DNA of 64,000 bases, taken from JAEUIX01 sp964611125. Lineage in GTDB: Bacteria > Planctomycetota > Phycisphaerae > Phycisphaerales > UBA1924. A model generated the notes under the pieces. That model saw nothing but the letters and a program-made list of their open reading frames with translations. It searched no databases and had not been told where the DNA came from. This document shows, piece after piece, positions 34,449 to 46,346 of this stretch. The DNA is taken from the NCBI GenBank assembly GCA_964611125.1, contig CAZSZO010000005.1, forward strand, positions 72,226 through 136,225, read 5' to 3'. The position numbers were made by a program, and so were the translations under genes. Positions within the stretch are counted from its first letter, which is position 1; each line of letters starts with the position of its first letter.

Positions 34449-34548
34449 CGGTTAGTCATATGAGCATAACGCATTTGGGGTTCAGAACTTGGGCCCGCCC
34501 CGCCCCGCCCGGCATCCTGGCCGGTGGTTAGACGCCGCCGAGGCCAGT

Positions 34549-34593
34549 TTCTGTCGCGCAGGGATTCTGTCCGGCCGGCGATTCTGTCGCGCA
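34549..34593. repeat. Three TTCTGT elements upstream of the type II secretion operon
   Basis: TTCTGTCGCGCA occurs at 34549 and again at 34582, with a shortened copy (TTCTGTCCGG) at 34565. Spacing is 16-17 bases, about one and a half helical turns. The position 100-145 bases ahead of gspE fits an operator, but this is inference. The remaining gap 34449-34712 holds no gene. Confidence 0.4.
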
Positions 34594-34712
34594 AGGAAAG
34601 CCCCAAGGCGGGCGCGAGGCGCCGGGCGCGGAGCTTCCCAACTCCCGCGCCGAGCAGGCTCGAACCCGCCTCGGGGCCTTCGGACAGTCGCTTGGCCGGT
34701 CAAATTCTGCGG

Positions 34713-36101
34713 TCAGATTCCGCCGGGCGGCGTGGGCTGATTGCGCTGCTGATTGGGCCGCTGGCGGCGCTGCCGCTGCGGGTTGTCGCCCTGGTTGTCG
34801 TTGTTGCGCCCGCGTCCGCCGCCGGCGTCGGGCCCCTCGCCCCGACCACGCTCGGGGAGCTTGGCCCGCTGCTCGGGCGAGAGCAAGTCCTGCACCTTCT
34901 TCACCGTGGTGTTCTCGAGGTTGTCGCGATCGGTGCGAAGCTCCTGCATCTTCTCGTTCCGCCACATGCCGCCGTTCATCATAATCTGGATCGAGAAGCC
35001 GGCCTCCATCTCCTCCTGAACCGCTTCGGCGCGCTGGTTCAGCTTCGCGGCGTCGCGCTCGTAGCTCTCGCGGATCGCCTGCAGGCTGGCCGTCTGCTCA
35101 GCGCTCAGCTCGAGCTTCTCCGCCGCGCCCAGCACGTTTCCCGCGTAGCGCTGGCGATAGACGTCGGGGAAGCTGGCCTTCTTGAACGCCTCGCTGAACT
35201 CCCCGGCCAAGTCGGCGGGAAGCATGGCCTCGACCTGCTTGGCGTACTTGCGGTTGACGTCGCGCACGCGGACCATCGCCTCGCGGTTCTCGGTGATCAT
35301 CTTCTCGGCCGTGGCGAGCTGCTGGGGGTCGACATCGGCCCCGGGCCGGAACATCGCCATCATGTTCTGCTGGGCGCCCTCGGACTTGGCCCGCAGCTCA
35401 TCGCGGCGCATGATCTCGCGATCCAGGTCCAGTTCGTAGGAATCGAGCACGCCGGCGAGCTGGGCCCGGACCTCGTCGGCGGGCTGGAGCTTGTCCACCA
35501 GGGCGATCAGGTCGGCCCGTTCGCCGCTGACCGACATGGGGTTGCGGCGCATGCCGCTCTCGCGCCGCTTGGTCCGCTCCACGGCGGGCCACAGGTTCTC
35601 CTGCTCGGGGGTGAGGACCGACTTGATGTCCTCCATCACCTGCTTCTCGGCCTTGCCGCCCTCTTCGCGGAAGGCCCGCATCTTCTCGCCCATCTCCTGA
35701 AACACGCTCGGGTCGCGGGTTTCGCGGAACTGGTCGCGGACCGACTCCATCATGTCGCGCATCTTGGTGGCGCGGGCCTGGTGGTCGGCGAAGTAGCCGT
35801 CAAAGAGCGCCTTGGCCGCGTCGTGCTGCTCGGGGGTCAGCTTGAGCATCGTCGCGTAACGCTCGAACTGATCACTCGTGATCGCGGGCTCCATCTGCCC
35901 GCCGCCGCCCGGTCCACCCGGGCCACCGAACATCATCCGCATCCCGCCGCCGGGCCCGCCCGGTCCGCCAGGGCCACCAGGCCCGCCGCCCGGCTGTGCG
36001 GCCGCGACCGTCGCCGCGAGCAGGGTCGCGGCGGTGACCGTCGCCAGCGAGAAACGGCTCAGGGAACGCGCGCCGAACGGGCGCAGGGGGCGGAGCGACA
36101 T
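34713..36101 (-). CDS. Secreted helical protein with LTPEQ-type repeats
   Basis: 462 residues. The signal peptide is MSLRPLRPFGARSL...ATVAAAQ. A Gly/Pro/Met-rich stretch follows (~37-68), then a long, charged, mostly helical body. Four blocks of the form LTPEQ/LSAEQ occur (LKLTPEQHDAAKAL, VLTPEQENLWPAV, LELSAEQTASLQAI, LLSPEQRAKLPE), the pattern of Spy/CpxP-like periplasmic proteins, though these are about 160 residues and form dimers. The C-terminus is an Arg/Asn/Gln/Pro-rich tail. Family unknown. The stop is 264 bases before gspE on the same strand. The start is preceded by AGGGAG. Confidence 0.75.
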   Translation of the reverse strand: MSLRPLRPFGARSLSRFSLATVTAATLLAATVAAAQPGGGPGGPGGPGGPGGGMRMMFGGPGGPGGGGQMEPAITSDQFERYATMLKLTPEQHDAAKALFDGYFADHQARATKMRDMMESVRDQFRETRDPSVFQEMGEKMRAFREEGGKAEKQVMEDIKSVLTPEQENLWPAVERTKRRESGMRRNPMSVSGERADLIALVDKLQPADEVRAQLAGVLDSYELDLDREIMRRDELRAKSEGAQQNMMAMFRPGADVDPQQLATAEKMITENREAMVRVRDVNRKYAKQVEAMLPADLAGEFSEAFKKASFPDVYRQRYAGNVLGAAEKLELSAEQTASLQAIRESYERDAAKLNQRAEAVQEEMEAGFSIQIMMNGGMWRNEKMQELRTDRDNLENTTVKKVQDLLSPEQRAKLPERGRGEGPDAGGGRGRNNDNQGDNPQRQRRQRPNQQRNQPTPPGGI

Positions 36102-36245
36102 GGGTGGTCTCCCTAAAAATTTGGTCGGACAACTGACCGAACCTGCCCTGGCTGTTGAGCGACGCGACCTTCAGGCCGCGCTGCCAAGCCCAACGCCCGA
36201 CGAACGCACATATTGCGATTATCGATCAGGGTTGCGGCGCCCGTC

Positions 36246-37523
36246 TCATTTGTCATCCCCCCCACCCCCGGTCCGGCTGATCGAGACATCAGACGGCACT
36301 TCCTGCAGCGCGAGTCCCTCGACCGACCGAACGTCGGCCAAATCCTCCGCCTCGTCGCTCTCGGCGGACCGCGGCCCCCTTCCGCCCGCGAGCCCCGCCT
36401 GGCACTCCGCCGTGTCGCGCCGGCTGTGCTCCAGAATGGTGTCCATCTCGGTCTGGGTCATCCAGGGCAGGGCCTCGAGCTTGCGCCGCAGCGCGGCCGG
36501 AAACGGGCGATTGAACATCTCGTGCCGCGGGCGCGACTTCCAGTACCGGTGCATCCAGAAGAATTGCTCGGGCGCCATCTCCACCATCCGCTCGATGGCC
36601 CGCCGATATCGGGCCGAGATGTAGAAGACCGGGTCGGGCTGCACCGACCACTCCTCAGGCCGGATCATGTCCACCACCTCCAGCCGGTAGCGGAGCCCCA
36701 ACGGCGTTCCCGGGTGCGGGGTGGAGCGGAAATCCGGCGGCGGGTCCATCGGCCGCCCCTGGGCGTCCCACGTGGGGTACACGATCCCGGAGCGCCGGGC
36801 CATCCCGCAGAACACCGTCGCGTTGAAGCCCACCGCCGCGAGCGCGATCGACTTGTACGTCGACGCCAGGCGCCCGAAGAAGGGCACGAAGACGCCCTTC
36901 ACCCCGGCGTTCTGATCAGCCACGAAACCCGGGATCCCCCCCGATCGCATCAGCGCCAGCACATCGTCGCCCCCGCCGAACTTGTCAACCAGCTTCAGCC
37001 CGTGGGCCTCGCGCGTCCGACGCACCCACTCATCCAGCGGCCGCAGGTCGAGCGGCCGATACAACGCGTGCAGCGGAAAGCCGAGCTGCGCCAGTGAATA
37101 CCCCAGCAGCTCCCAGTTGCCGCAGTGACCCGTGATCGTCACGCACGGCGCCCCGCGCAGCAACTCGCGCAGGGTCGGGCCCATGTGCCCGGTCTCCACC
37201 CGCGGGGGCCAGCCGTCGTGGTTGAGCAGCCGCTCGGTCGAGGCCATCTCCACCCCCAGCATGAAGACGTGCTCATACGCCCGCAGGGCCAGCTCCAGCC
37301 GCATCTCGCGCGTCCATCCGGGCCGGGCGACCGCAATGTTCTCTATGGCCCGCTCCAGCCGCTTGCGGTTGAACGGCGCCCGCCCGAACAGCCGGCCCAC
37401 CCCGCGGGCCACCCGCAACGCCTCCGGCAGCGGCGCGGCGCCCACCGCCGTGATCACCGAGCGGATCGCCCAGTAGATGGGCCGGTGCAGGAACGCGGGG
37501 ATCGGTCGTTTCTTCTTGGCCAT
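36246..37523 (-). CDS. Lipid A biosynthesis acyltransferase (LpxL/HtrB family)
   Basis: 425 residues, longer than the ~300 of LpxL because of an acidic C-terminal extension (~375-425). An N-terminal hydrophobic segment (RPIYWAIRSVITAVG) leads to the acyltransferase fold. The catalytic HX4(D/E) motif is intact: H133 and E138 in ITGHCGNWELL, followed by ALYRPLDLRPLDEWVRRTR, typical of the family. KSRPRHEMFNRPF near the C-terminus also fits. LpxL adds a secondary acyl chain to Kdo-lipid A; with lpxK at 59140 this suggests lipid A-like material in the outer membrane. Which acyl chain is added, or whether the substrate differs, is not readable. Confidence 0.85.
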   Translation of the reverse strand: MAKKKRPIPAFLHRPIYWAIRSVITAVGAAPLPEALRVARGVGRLFGRAPFNRKRLERAIENIAVARPGWTREMRLELALRAYEHVFMLGVEMASTERLLNHDGWPPRVETGHMGPTLRELLRGAPCVTITGHCGNWELLGYSLAQLGFPLHALYRPLDLRPLDEWVRRTREAHGLKLVDKFGGGDDVLALMRSGGIPGFVADQNAGVKGVFVPFFGRLASTYKSIALAAVGFNATVFCGMARRSGIVYPTWDAQGRPMDPPPDFRSTPHPGTPLGLRYRLEVVDMIRPEEWSVQPDPVFYISARYRRAIERMVEMAPEQFFWMHRYWKSRPRHEMFNRPFPAALRRKLEALPWMTQTEMDTILEHSRRDTAECQAGLAGGRGPRSAESDEAEDLADVRSVEGLALQEVPSDVSISRTGGGGDDK

Positions 37524-37572
37524 GCCCGGTCAGTGCGTTGTCGAGACAGACGGCGGTCGAAAGGGTGCACGC

Positions 37573-37608
37573 AAAACGACGCGTGGCCCGGGAAGGCCGG
37601 GCCACGCG
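37573..37608 (-). terminator. Rho-independent terminator of the coiled-coil gene
   Basis: A perfect 12-bp stem, CGCGTGGCCCGG pairing with CCGGGCCACGCG, has a 5-base loop and is followed on the minus strand by TCGTTTTGC. It lies 23 bases after the stop at 37631 and separates it from the acyltransferase gene. Confidence 0.85.
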
Positions 37609-37630
37609 GGAGCATGCATTATTCGCCGCC

Positions 37631-39004
37631 TCAGTTGCGGCCGACCAGCGTGAAGAACCGGCTCTGGTTCAGGATCGGCGTCGAGGTCGCGACGGCCTGG
37701 CGCTGGATCTCCTCGTACTCGGTCACCACGCGCTTCTGACGCAGGTACTCCTTCACCAGCTCCGGCGGGGCGCTGGTGGGGGGCGTGGGGGGCGAGATCG
37801 GCTTGGAGCCCAGAACCAGGAAGTCCAGGTCGCCCTGCAGGCTGTCGACAACCACCCCGCCCCACTCCTGGATCATGGCGCGGATGTCGGCCGACTCCTC
37901 AGGGGTCGCGGTGCCGTCGCGGTTGGTGTCGAAGTTGCCGTAGATCATGAACTTGTACACCTTGCGCGGGTCATAGACGACGTTGGCCACCACGTCGCCC
38001 TTCACCACCGGGTTGCCGCGGGGGTTGCGGGTGATCCGGCCGACCGACGACTCGTCCTCGATGCGGACGATCTCGACCGTGGCCTTGCCCCGCGGATACT
38101 CCTTGGTGATGGGATCGGGCTGGATCGCCGAGGCGTTGCTGTAGATCTCGAAGGTCAGGCCCAGGACGACCCGTTGGTTCTTCCCGCGGTTGATGTACAC
38201 GGTGTTGCTGACCGAGTCGAGACCCACCACCTCGCCGTCGACCAGCGAGGCCTCGTCGCCCGGCTTGTAGGTCTGGCCGCGGAGCTTCTCGATCAGGTCG
38301 GCGATCTTCTTCTGGGCCAGGGCGTTCTCGTCGCTGAGCTTTGAGAGGCGGTTGTTCAGCTCCGACTCCTTGTCGTCCGCCTCGGCCTTGATCTTCTGGA
38401 TCGTCTCCGTCATCTTCGCCATCGTGTCGTTGAGCTGCTTGCGCGACTCGTCAATGCCGTCCTTGTACTTGTTGATGTCGCCGGTGACCGCCGCGACGCC
38501 CGAGTCGTAGTCGGCCTTCTGCTTCTTGGTGAGCTCCACGGCGTTCTGGTAGTCCAGCAGGGCCCGCTGGCGGGCGCTCTCGGCGTCCTTGATGGCCTTC
38601 TCGAGCTGGGCGAGCTTCGAGTCGCGCTCCGCGATCACGTCCTTCAGGCTCGGGGCGCCCTGCCCCTCCAGAACCTTGTTGATCCCCTCGACCAGCGCGC
38701 CGGGAGAGGTCTGCCCGTTCCCCAGCGACTTCTCGCCAAGGGTCCGGCTCGTCTCCACCAGGAAGGTCGCCAGGCTCTGGTTCTTCTTCTTCGCCTCCGC
38801 CACCAGCTTGCGCACCTCGTCGCTGTTCCGCTCGTTGGGCAGGACGATCTCCTTGTCCTCTTCCAGCATCTTGGCCATCAGCTGCTCAGCGTTCTGCTTC
38901 TGGGCCAGAAACAGGAACGTCAGAACAAACAGAGCCAGCGTCGCCGTGCCCAGAAGCCCGATGGTGATCCCCAGTCCGACGCCCATGTTGGTCCGTGCCG
39001 CCAT
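37631..39004 (-). CDS. Membrane-anchored coiled-coil protein with EF-hand-like and BRCT-like C-terminal region
   Basis: 457 residues. One transmembrane helix at ~9-34 (GVGLGITIGLLGTATLALFV) is followed by a long heptad-rich coiled-coil (~110-265, Lys/Glu/Asp/Ala-rich). A small beta domain comes next (LVDGEVVGLDSVSNTVYIN, KNQRVVLGLTFEIY; ~268-345). The last ~100 residues begin with YKFMIYGNFDTNRDGT, a stretch carrying a DxNxDG EF-hand-like loop (358-369). They continue with DIRAMIQEWGGVVVDSLQGD and LDFLVLGSKP, which resembles the alpha-beta pattern of a BRCT domain. No family name can be assigned. The gene has its own promoter and terminator, and the start follows GAGGTGA. Confidence 0.75.
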   Translation of the reverse strand: MAARTNMGVGLGITIGLLGTATLALFVLTFLFLAQKQNAEQLMAKMLEEDKEIVLPNERNSDEVRKLVAEAKKKNQSLATFLVETSRTLGEKSLGNGQTSPGALVEGINKVLEGQGAPSLKDVIAERDSKLAQLEKAIKDAESARQRALLDYQNAVELTKKQKADYDSGVAAVTGDINKYKDGIDESRKQLNDTMAKMTETIQKIKAEADDKESELNNRLSKLSDENALAQKKIADLIEKLRGQTYKPGDEASLVDGEVVGLDSVSNTVYINRGKNQRVVLGLTFEIYSNASAIQPDPITKEYPRGKATVEIVRIEDESSVGRITRNPRGNPVVKGDVVANVVYDPRKVYKFMIYGNFDTNRDGTATPEESADIRAMIQEWGGVVVDSLQGDLDFLVLGSKPISPPTPPTSAPPELVKEYLRQKRVVTEYEEIQRQAVATSTPILNQSRFFTLVGRN

Positions 39005-39019
39005 TTTCAGTCACCTCTG

Positions 39020-39037
39020 GGGGCGGCGCGCCGCCCC
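39020..39037. promoter_or_regulatory. Perfect 18-bp palindrome in the leader of the coiled-coil gene
   Basis: GGGGCGGCGCGCCGCCCC is fully self-complementary and lies directly in front of the ribosome binding site. It could be an operator or, in RNA, a hairpin near the start codon. Confidence 0.5.
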
Positions 39038-39100
39038 GGTCAAGTAGAAGGCCCCGGCGATCGCCGCCGGGCGCCCCCGTCTGGTCGTTCTCACCCCCAA

Positions 39101-39121
39101 CCCGGGCCGCGGTGGCCCGGG
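39101..39121. other. Stable hairpin at the 5' end of the predicted coiled-coil mRNA
   Basis: CCCGGGCC-GCGGT-GGCCCGGG pairs over 8 bp and is extended by CCCCC (39093-39098) against GGGGG. It begins only a few bases after the predicted transcription start, so it would be a 5' stem-loop of the transcript. The gap 39164-39409 towards the acyltransferase holds no gene or repeat that I can see. Confidence 0.5.
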
Positions 39122-39134
39122 CGGAGGGGGTGCA

Positions 39135-39163
39135 AGTGTCTCAGAGATCAGGGCTTGAGTCAA
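39135..39163 (-). promoter_or_regulatory. Sigma70-type promoter for the coiled-coil gene
   Basis: On the minus strand TTGACT (39163-39158) and GACACT (39140-39135) are spaced by 17 bases. The implied start near 39128 gives a 5' leader of about 120 bases that contains both structures described at 39101 and 39020. Confidence 0.6.
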
Positions 39164-39409
39164 CCGACGCCCGACCGACCCTCAAGCAACCGTGCTCCTG
39201 GCCTGCCGTTGGCCTGCTTCTAGGCCTGCAGCCAAAACACCCGTCCAATTCCCGATCACGCTAGGCCCGCCGGTGCGATCGCCCCCGCCAAGTCCCGGCC
39301 AACCAGCCATCCATCCGATCTTTCCTCCGCTGGGGATCCCTGCCCCGCAAGTCAAGCTGGATTTCAACCCCTCAGGCCTCCGCAACTTCAATCCCCCGGG
39401 CAACTGCAT

Positions 39410-40156
39410 ATGCACAATCCCCCGCACTCCCACTCCGCCCACACCCATCGCACCGCCTCCTCGCTGGTGCTCATCGGCGGCGGCGGGCACGCCGTGGTGG
39501 TGGCCGAGGCGGCGACGCTGGTCGGCGTCAAGATTGCGGGGTTTCTGGATGACAACCCCTCCGCCGCGCTCGCCACGCTGCCGTTCCGGCTGCCCAGCCC
39601 GCCGCCGCCGTTCCCCAACCCGGCCTATTTGGGCATGCTCGATGACCTCGACCAGCTGGCCGGTCACGAGTGGATCATCGCCCTGGGCGACCTGGCCCAT
39701 CGGCGCCGGGTGCTCAACGAACTTCGGTCCCGCGGCCACCTGCCCAAACCGCCCCCTCCCCCGCCCCCCCCCCCCCCGGCCGCGGGCGAGGGCGAGCGCC
39801 CCTGCTGCATCGTGCACCCGTCGGCCCAGCTTTCACCCAGCGCGAGCGTCGCCGATGGAGTCTTCATGGGTCCGCTGTCGCTCGTGCATGCGCGGGCGCG
39901 GGTGGGCCCGCACGCGATTGTGAACTCGGGGGCGATCGTCGAGCATGACTGCTCGATTGGCGAGAACACGCACATCGCCCCTGGCGCGGTGCTCGGGGGG
40001 GGCGTTCATGTGGGCCACGATTGCTTGGTGGGCCTGGGGAGCCGGGTGCTGCCCGGGGTTCGCATCGGGGCCGGCGCCGTGGTCGGCGCGGGGGCGGTGG
40101 TGGTGCGCGATGTGCCGGAGGGGGCGACGGTGGTTGGGGTTCCGGCGCGCGGGTGA
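39410..40156 (+). CDS. NeuD/PglD-type sugar O- or N-acyltransferase (left-handed beta-helix)
   Basis: 248 residues. The N-terminal Rossmann-like domain starts with LVLIGGGGHAVVVAEAA and carries GFLDDN; the C-terminal hexapeptide helix (VHPSAQLSPSASVADGV, IVNSGAIVEHDCSIGENTHI) has the catalytic His of VEHDC. It ends with VVRDVPEGATVVGVPARG, as in PglD/NeuD proteins. These transfer acetyl groups to UDP-sugars or sialic acids for surface glycans. Ten consecutive prolines lie between the two domains (~114-123), encoded by C-rich DNA with a C14 homopolymer. The start lacks a good ribosome site. No other glycan genes are adjacent, so the substrate is not clear. Confidence 0.85.
   Translation: MHNPPHSHSAHTHRTASSLVLIGGGGHAVVVAEAATLVGVKIAGFLDDNPSAALATLPFRLPSPPPPFPNPAYLGMLDDLDQLAGHEWIIALGDLAHRRRVLNELRSRGHLPKPPPPPPPPPPAAGEGERPCCIVHPSAQLSPSASVADGVFMGPLSLVHARARVGPHAIVNSGAIVEHDCSIGENTHIAPGAVLGGGVHVGHDCLVGLGSRVLPGVRIGAGAVVGAGAVVVRDVPEGATVVGVPARG
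39764..39777. repeat. C14 homopolymer inside the acyltransferase gene
   Basis: Fourteen C residues in a row fall within the proline linker. The frame is intact at this length, but a change by one base would shift the frame ahead of the catalytic domain. Confidence 0.9.
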
Positions 40157-40228
40157 GGAGGGTTTATCCGCGACGCACGCCCGACGCGCGATGAGGGCGC
40201 GCTGGGCCCGCAGACGACGCGGAGACTC

Positions 40229-40541
40229 TCAGACCTGTTCCTGGCGTTGACGCGCTTTCCAGTAGTCCCGAAACGCCCGAAGGCGTGGCAGCGTTTCACG
40301 GTCCTTGGTTCGTCCGGCGGCCTCTTTGCTGGCGATGATGTCGTCGGGGTCAGACGGGGAAACCCTCGATTTCGACGCGCCGCGTCCACGCGTCGTCAAA
40401 CCGGATGAACGCGTACTTGAAGCGCAGGGCCAGCGGCCGGCGCGCGGCCGCCTCGAACTCCGCGAGCCAGTCGGGTGGTATGGCGCGGGGCGTGGCGGGG
40501 GTCAGGCTGGCGCCGTTTGGACGATCGGCAGGAAACGGCAT
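40229..40541 (-). pseudogene. Decayed nucleotidyltransferase-like remnant with a frameshift
   Basis: From an ATG at 40541 the frame reads MPFPADRPNG, IPPDWLAEFEAAARR, ALRFKYAFIRFDDAW and RRVEIEGFPV, then stops (TGA at 40350). In the next frame the reading continues without a gap in sense: SDPDDIIASKEAAGRTKD, then RETLPRLRAF and RDYWKARQ, and stops at 40229. The joined sequence resembles the C-terminus of small nucleotidyltransferase-fold proteins (DDIIASKEAAGR with KD and LP following). A one-base loss or two-base gain in the short C-run at 40346-40349 would explain it. The N-terminal part of the family (IPPDWL, then a glycine-rich loop) seems cut short, so there may be an internal deletion as well. 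The family assignment rests on recall, so confidence is moderate. Confidence 0.5.
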
Positions 40542-40578
40542 GCCAAGATGGTATGGGCCAAGCGGTAGGGTCGGGGCC

Positions 40579-40599
40579 GCGGTCGCCTTGGGCGACCGC
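40579..40599 (-). terminator. Hairpin downstream of prkA
   Basis: GCGGTCGCC and GGCGACCGC pair over 9 bp around a 3-base loop, about 90 bases after the prkA stop. No U-tract follows, so the function is uncertain. Confidence 0.3.
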
Positions 40600-40688
40600 A
40601 CGATCGCCTTGGCGCCGGCCCTACCGGCGTGTGAGCCTTCCAAGCCCTCACTGACGTTCGGGCTGCATGCTGCGCCGCCAAATCGGCG

Positions 40689-42869
<2,181 letters not shown>

Positions 42870-43192
42870 GCGATGGTGACCTCCGTCCGTGGGCCCCTTT
42901 TGGCGCCGGCGTGTCAACGCCGCGCCGGCGGGGCGTGGAGCACTCCCGTGATCGAATCGACGTGCTGCACGCCGATCAATCGCGAAGAGACGAAGAGATC
43001 CGCAGGCGTCGCCGCCGGCGGTCGCTGGGTTACACATCGGCCGTTCTCGGGCGCCGGAGAAGTCGCTTCTCCCCATTGGCCCCCATTGGACCGCTGACCA
43101 CACCTCTTCCTACGCACGATCCCGCCCCGAAGATTCCCGCGCACCCCCCATTCCCGTCAAGATCCGCGTCCCTGGGGCAGGTGAGTGAACGC
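42870..43192. other. Gene-free stretch between prkA and trmB with a leader hairpin
   Basis: The gap between the divergent prkA and trmB genes holds no gene. A near-perfect hairpin (GGCGCCGGCGT at 42902-42912 against ACGCCGCGCC at 42917-42926, loop GTCA, one bulge) lies about 30 bases upstream of the prkA start codon. Confidence 0.45.
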
Positions 43193-43198
43193 TATATT
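43193..43198 (+). promoter_or_regulatory. -10-like TATATT directly ahead of trmB
   Basis: TATATT ends only five bases before the ATG at 43204 and there is no Shine-Dalgarno sequence, so transcription would begin at or next to the start codon (leaderless mRNA). No convincing -35 box is present. Confidence 0.35.
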
Positions 43199-43203
43199 CC
43201 CCC

Positions 43204-43905
43204 ATGTCTTTCGGCCTCTCACGCGGCAGAGATCTCGACGGCGAGGGCGTCCTCATCGCCCTCGATGCGATCCCGCCCCTGCCTGACGACCTCCTGACCA
43301 ACCCCGCCGCGGCCTGGATCCGCCCGCGGGCCTGGTTCGACAACCCCGAGGCCCCGCTGGAGATCGAAATCGGCTCCGGCAAGGGCACGTTCCTGGTTCA
43401 GCAGGCCTCCCAGCGGCCGGAGACCAACTACCTCGGTTTCGAATACGCCCGCGAGTTCGGCGAATACGCCGCCGACCGCATCCGGCGGGCGGGGCTGCGC
43501 AATGTTCGCCTGCTCATCACTGACGCCTCGGAGTTCCTGCACTGGCGGCTGCCCGACAGTTGTGCACGGGTGATCCACCTGTACTTTCCCGATCCGTGGC
43601 CCAAGACCAGGCACCACCGCCGCCGCATGGTGCAGCCTCGGTTCCTGGAAGACGTTCACCGCCTGCTTGTTCAGGGGGGGGAGCTTCGGGTCGTGACCGA
43701 CCATGCCGAGTACTGGGCGTGGATGGAGCGGTGCTTTGACGTGGTGACAACCCCCAGGCCGGGTGAGCATTCCGCCCGATTTGAGCGCCTGGCTTTTGAC
43801 CGCCCCGAGTCGGCCCGTGAGGGCGAGGTTGTGGGCACAAACTTCGAGCGCAAGTACCGCCTTGAAGGCCGCGAGTTCCACGCCGCGGTCCTCAGAAAAC
43901 GCTGA
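43204..43905 (+). CDS. trmB: tRNA (guanine-N7-)-methyltransferase
   Basis: 233 residues, the usual length. It methylates G46 in the tRNA variable loop with S-adenosylmethionine. The SAM loop is EIEIGSGKGTFL, followed by YLGFEYARE (acidic ribose contact). The family signature is HLYFPDPWPKTRHHRRR with MVQPRFLEDVHRLL, and the C-terminal TNFERKY is also present. It diverges from prkA. Confidence 0.95.
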   Translation: MSFGLSRGRDLDGEGVLIALDAIPPLPDDLLTNPAAAWIRPRAWFDNPEAPLEIEIGSGKGTFLVQQASQRPETNYLGFEYAREFGEYAADRIRRAGLRNVRLLITDASEFLHWRLPDSCARVIHLYFPDPWPKTRHHRRRMVQPRFLEDVHRLLVQGGELRVVTDHAEYWAWMERCFDVVTTPRPGEHSARFERLAFDRPESAREGEVVGTNFERKYRLEGREFHAAVLRKR

Positions 43906-43995
43906 CCCATGCTCTATCGCGGGGGGGCTGTGGCCGATTACCAATGAGAATCGTTCGCCCCTTTCCCTCCCCCCTCACCCGGGGCAGGAGCGCCC

Positions 43996-46143
<2,148 letters not shown>

Positions 46144-46172
46144 GCCGCGCTGCGCTCGGCCGAGTCCGCCGT

Positions 46173-46188
46173 CTGTAATGGCTTACAG
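46173..46188. promoter_or_regulatory. Inverted repeat in the region upstream of pckA
   Basis: CTGTAA-TGGC-TTACAG forms a 6-bp dyad with a 4-base spacer, 159 bases ahead of pckA. It could be an operator. The gap 46144-46346 also contains GC-rich segments able to fold but no recognised riboswitch. Confidence 0.35.
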
Positions 46189-46346
46189 GGGCGAGCGGTC
46201 ACCCCCAGCGCTTCGGCCTGAAATCGGCCACTTCCGAGACCAGTGAGGCTATCGTCAACACCCCCTCTCGGAGCCGCGGCGAGGACCGCGCAGGGAGGCG
46301 CCAAGGGCTGACTCGCCCAGTCAACCCTCCTTCGGAGCCCGACCCC

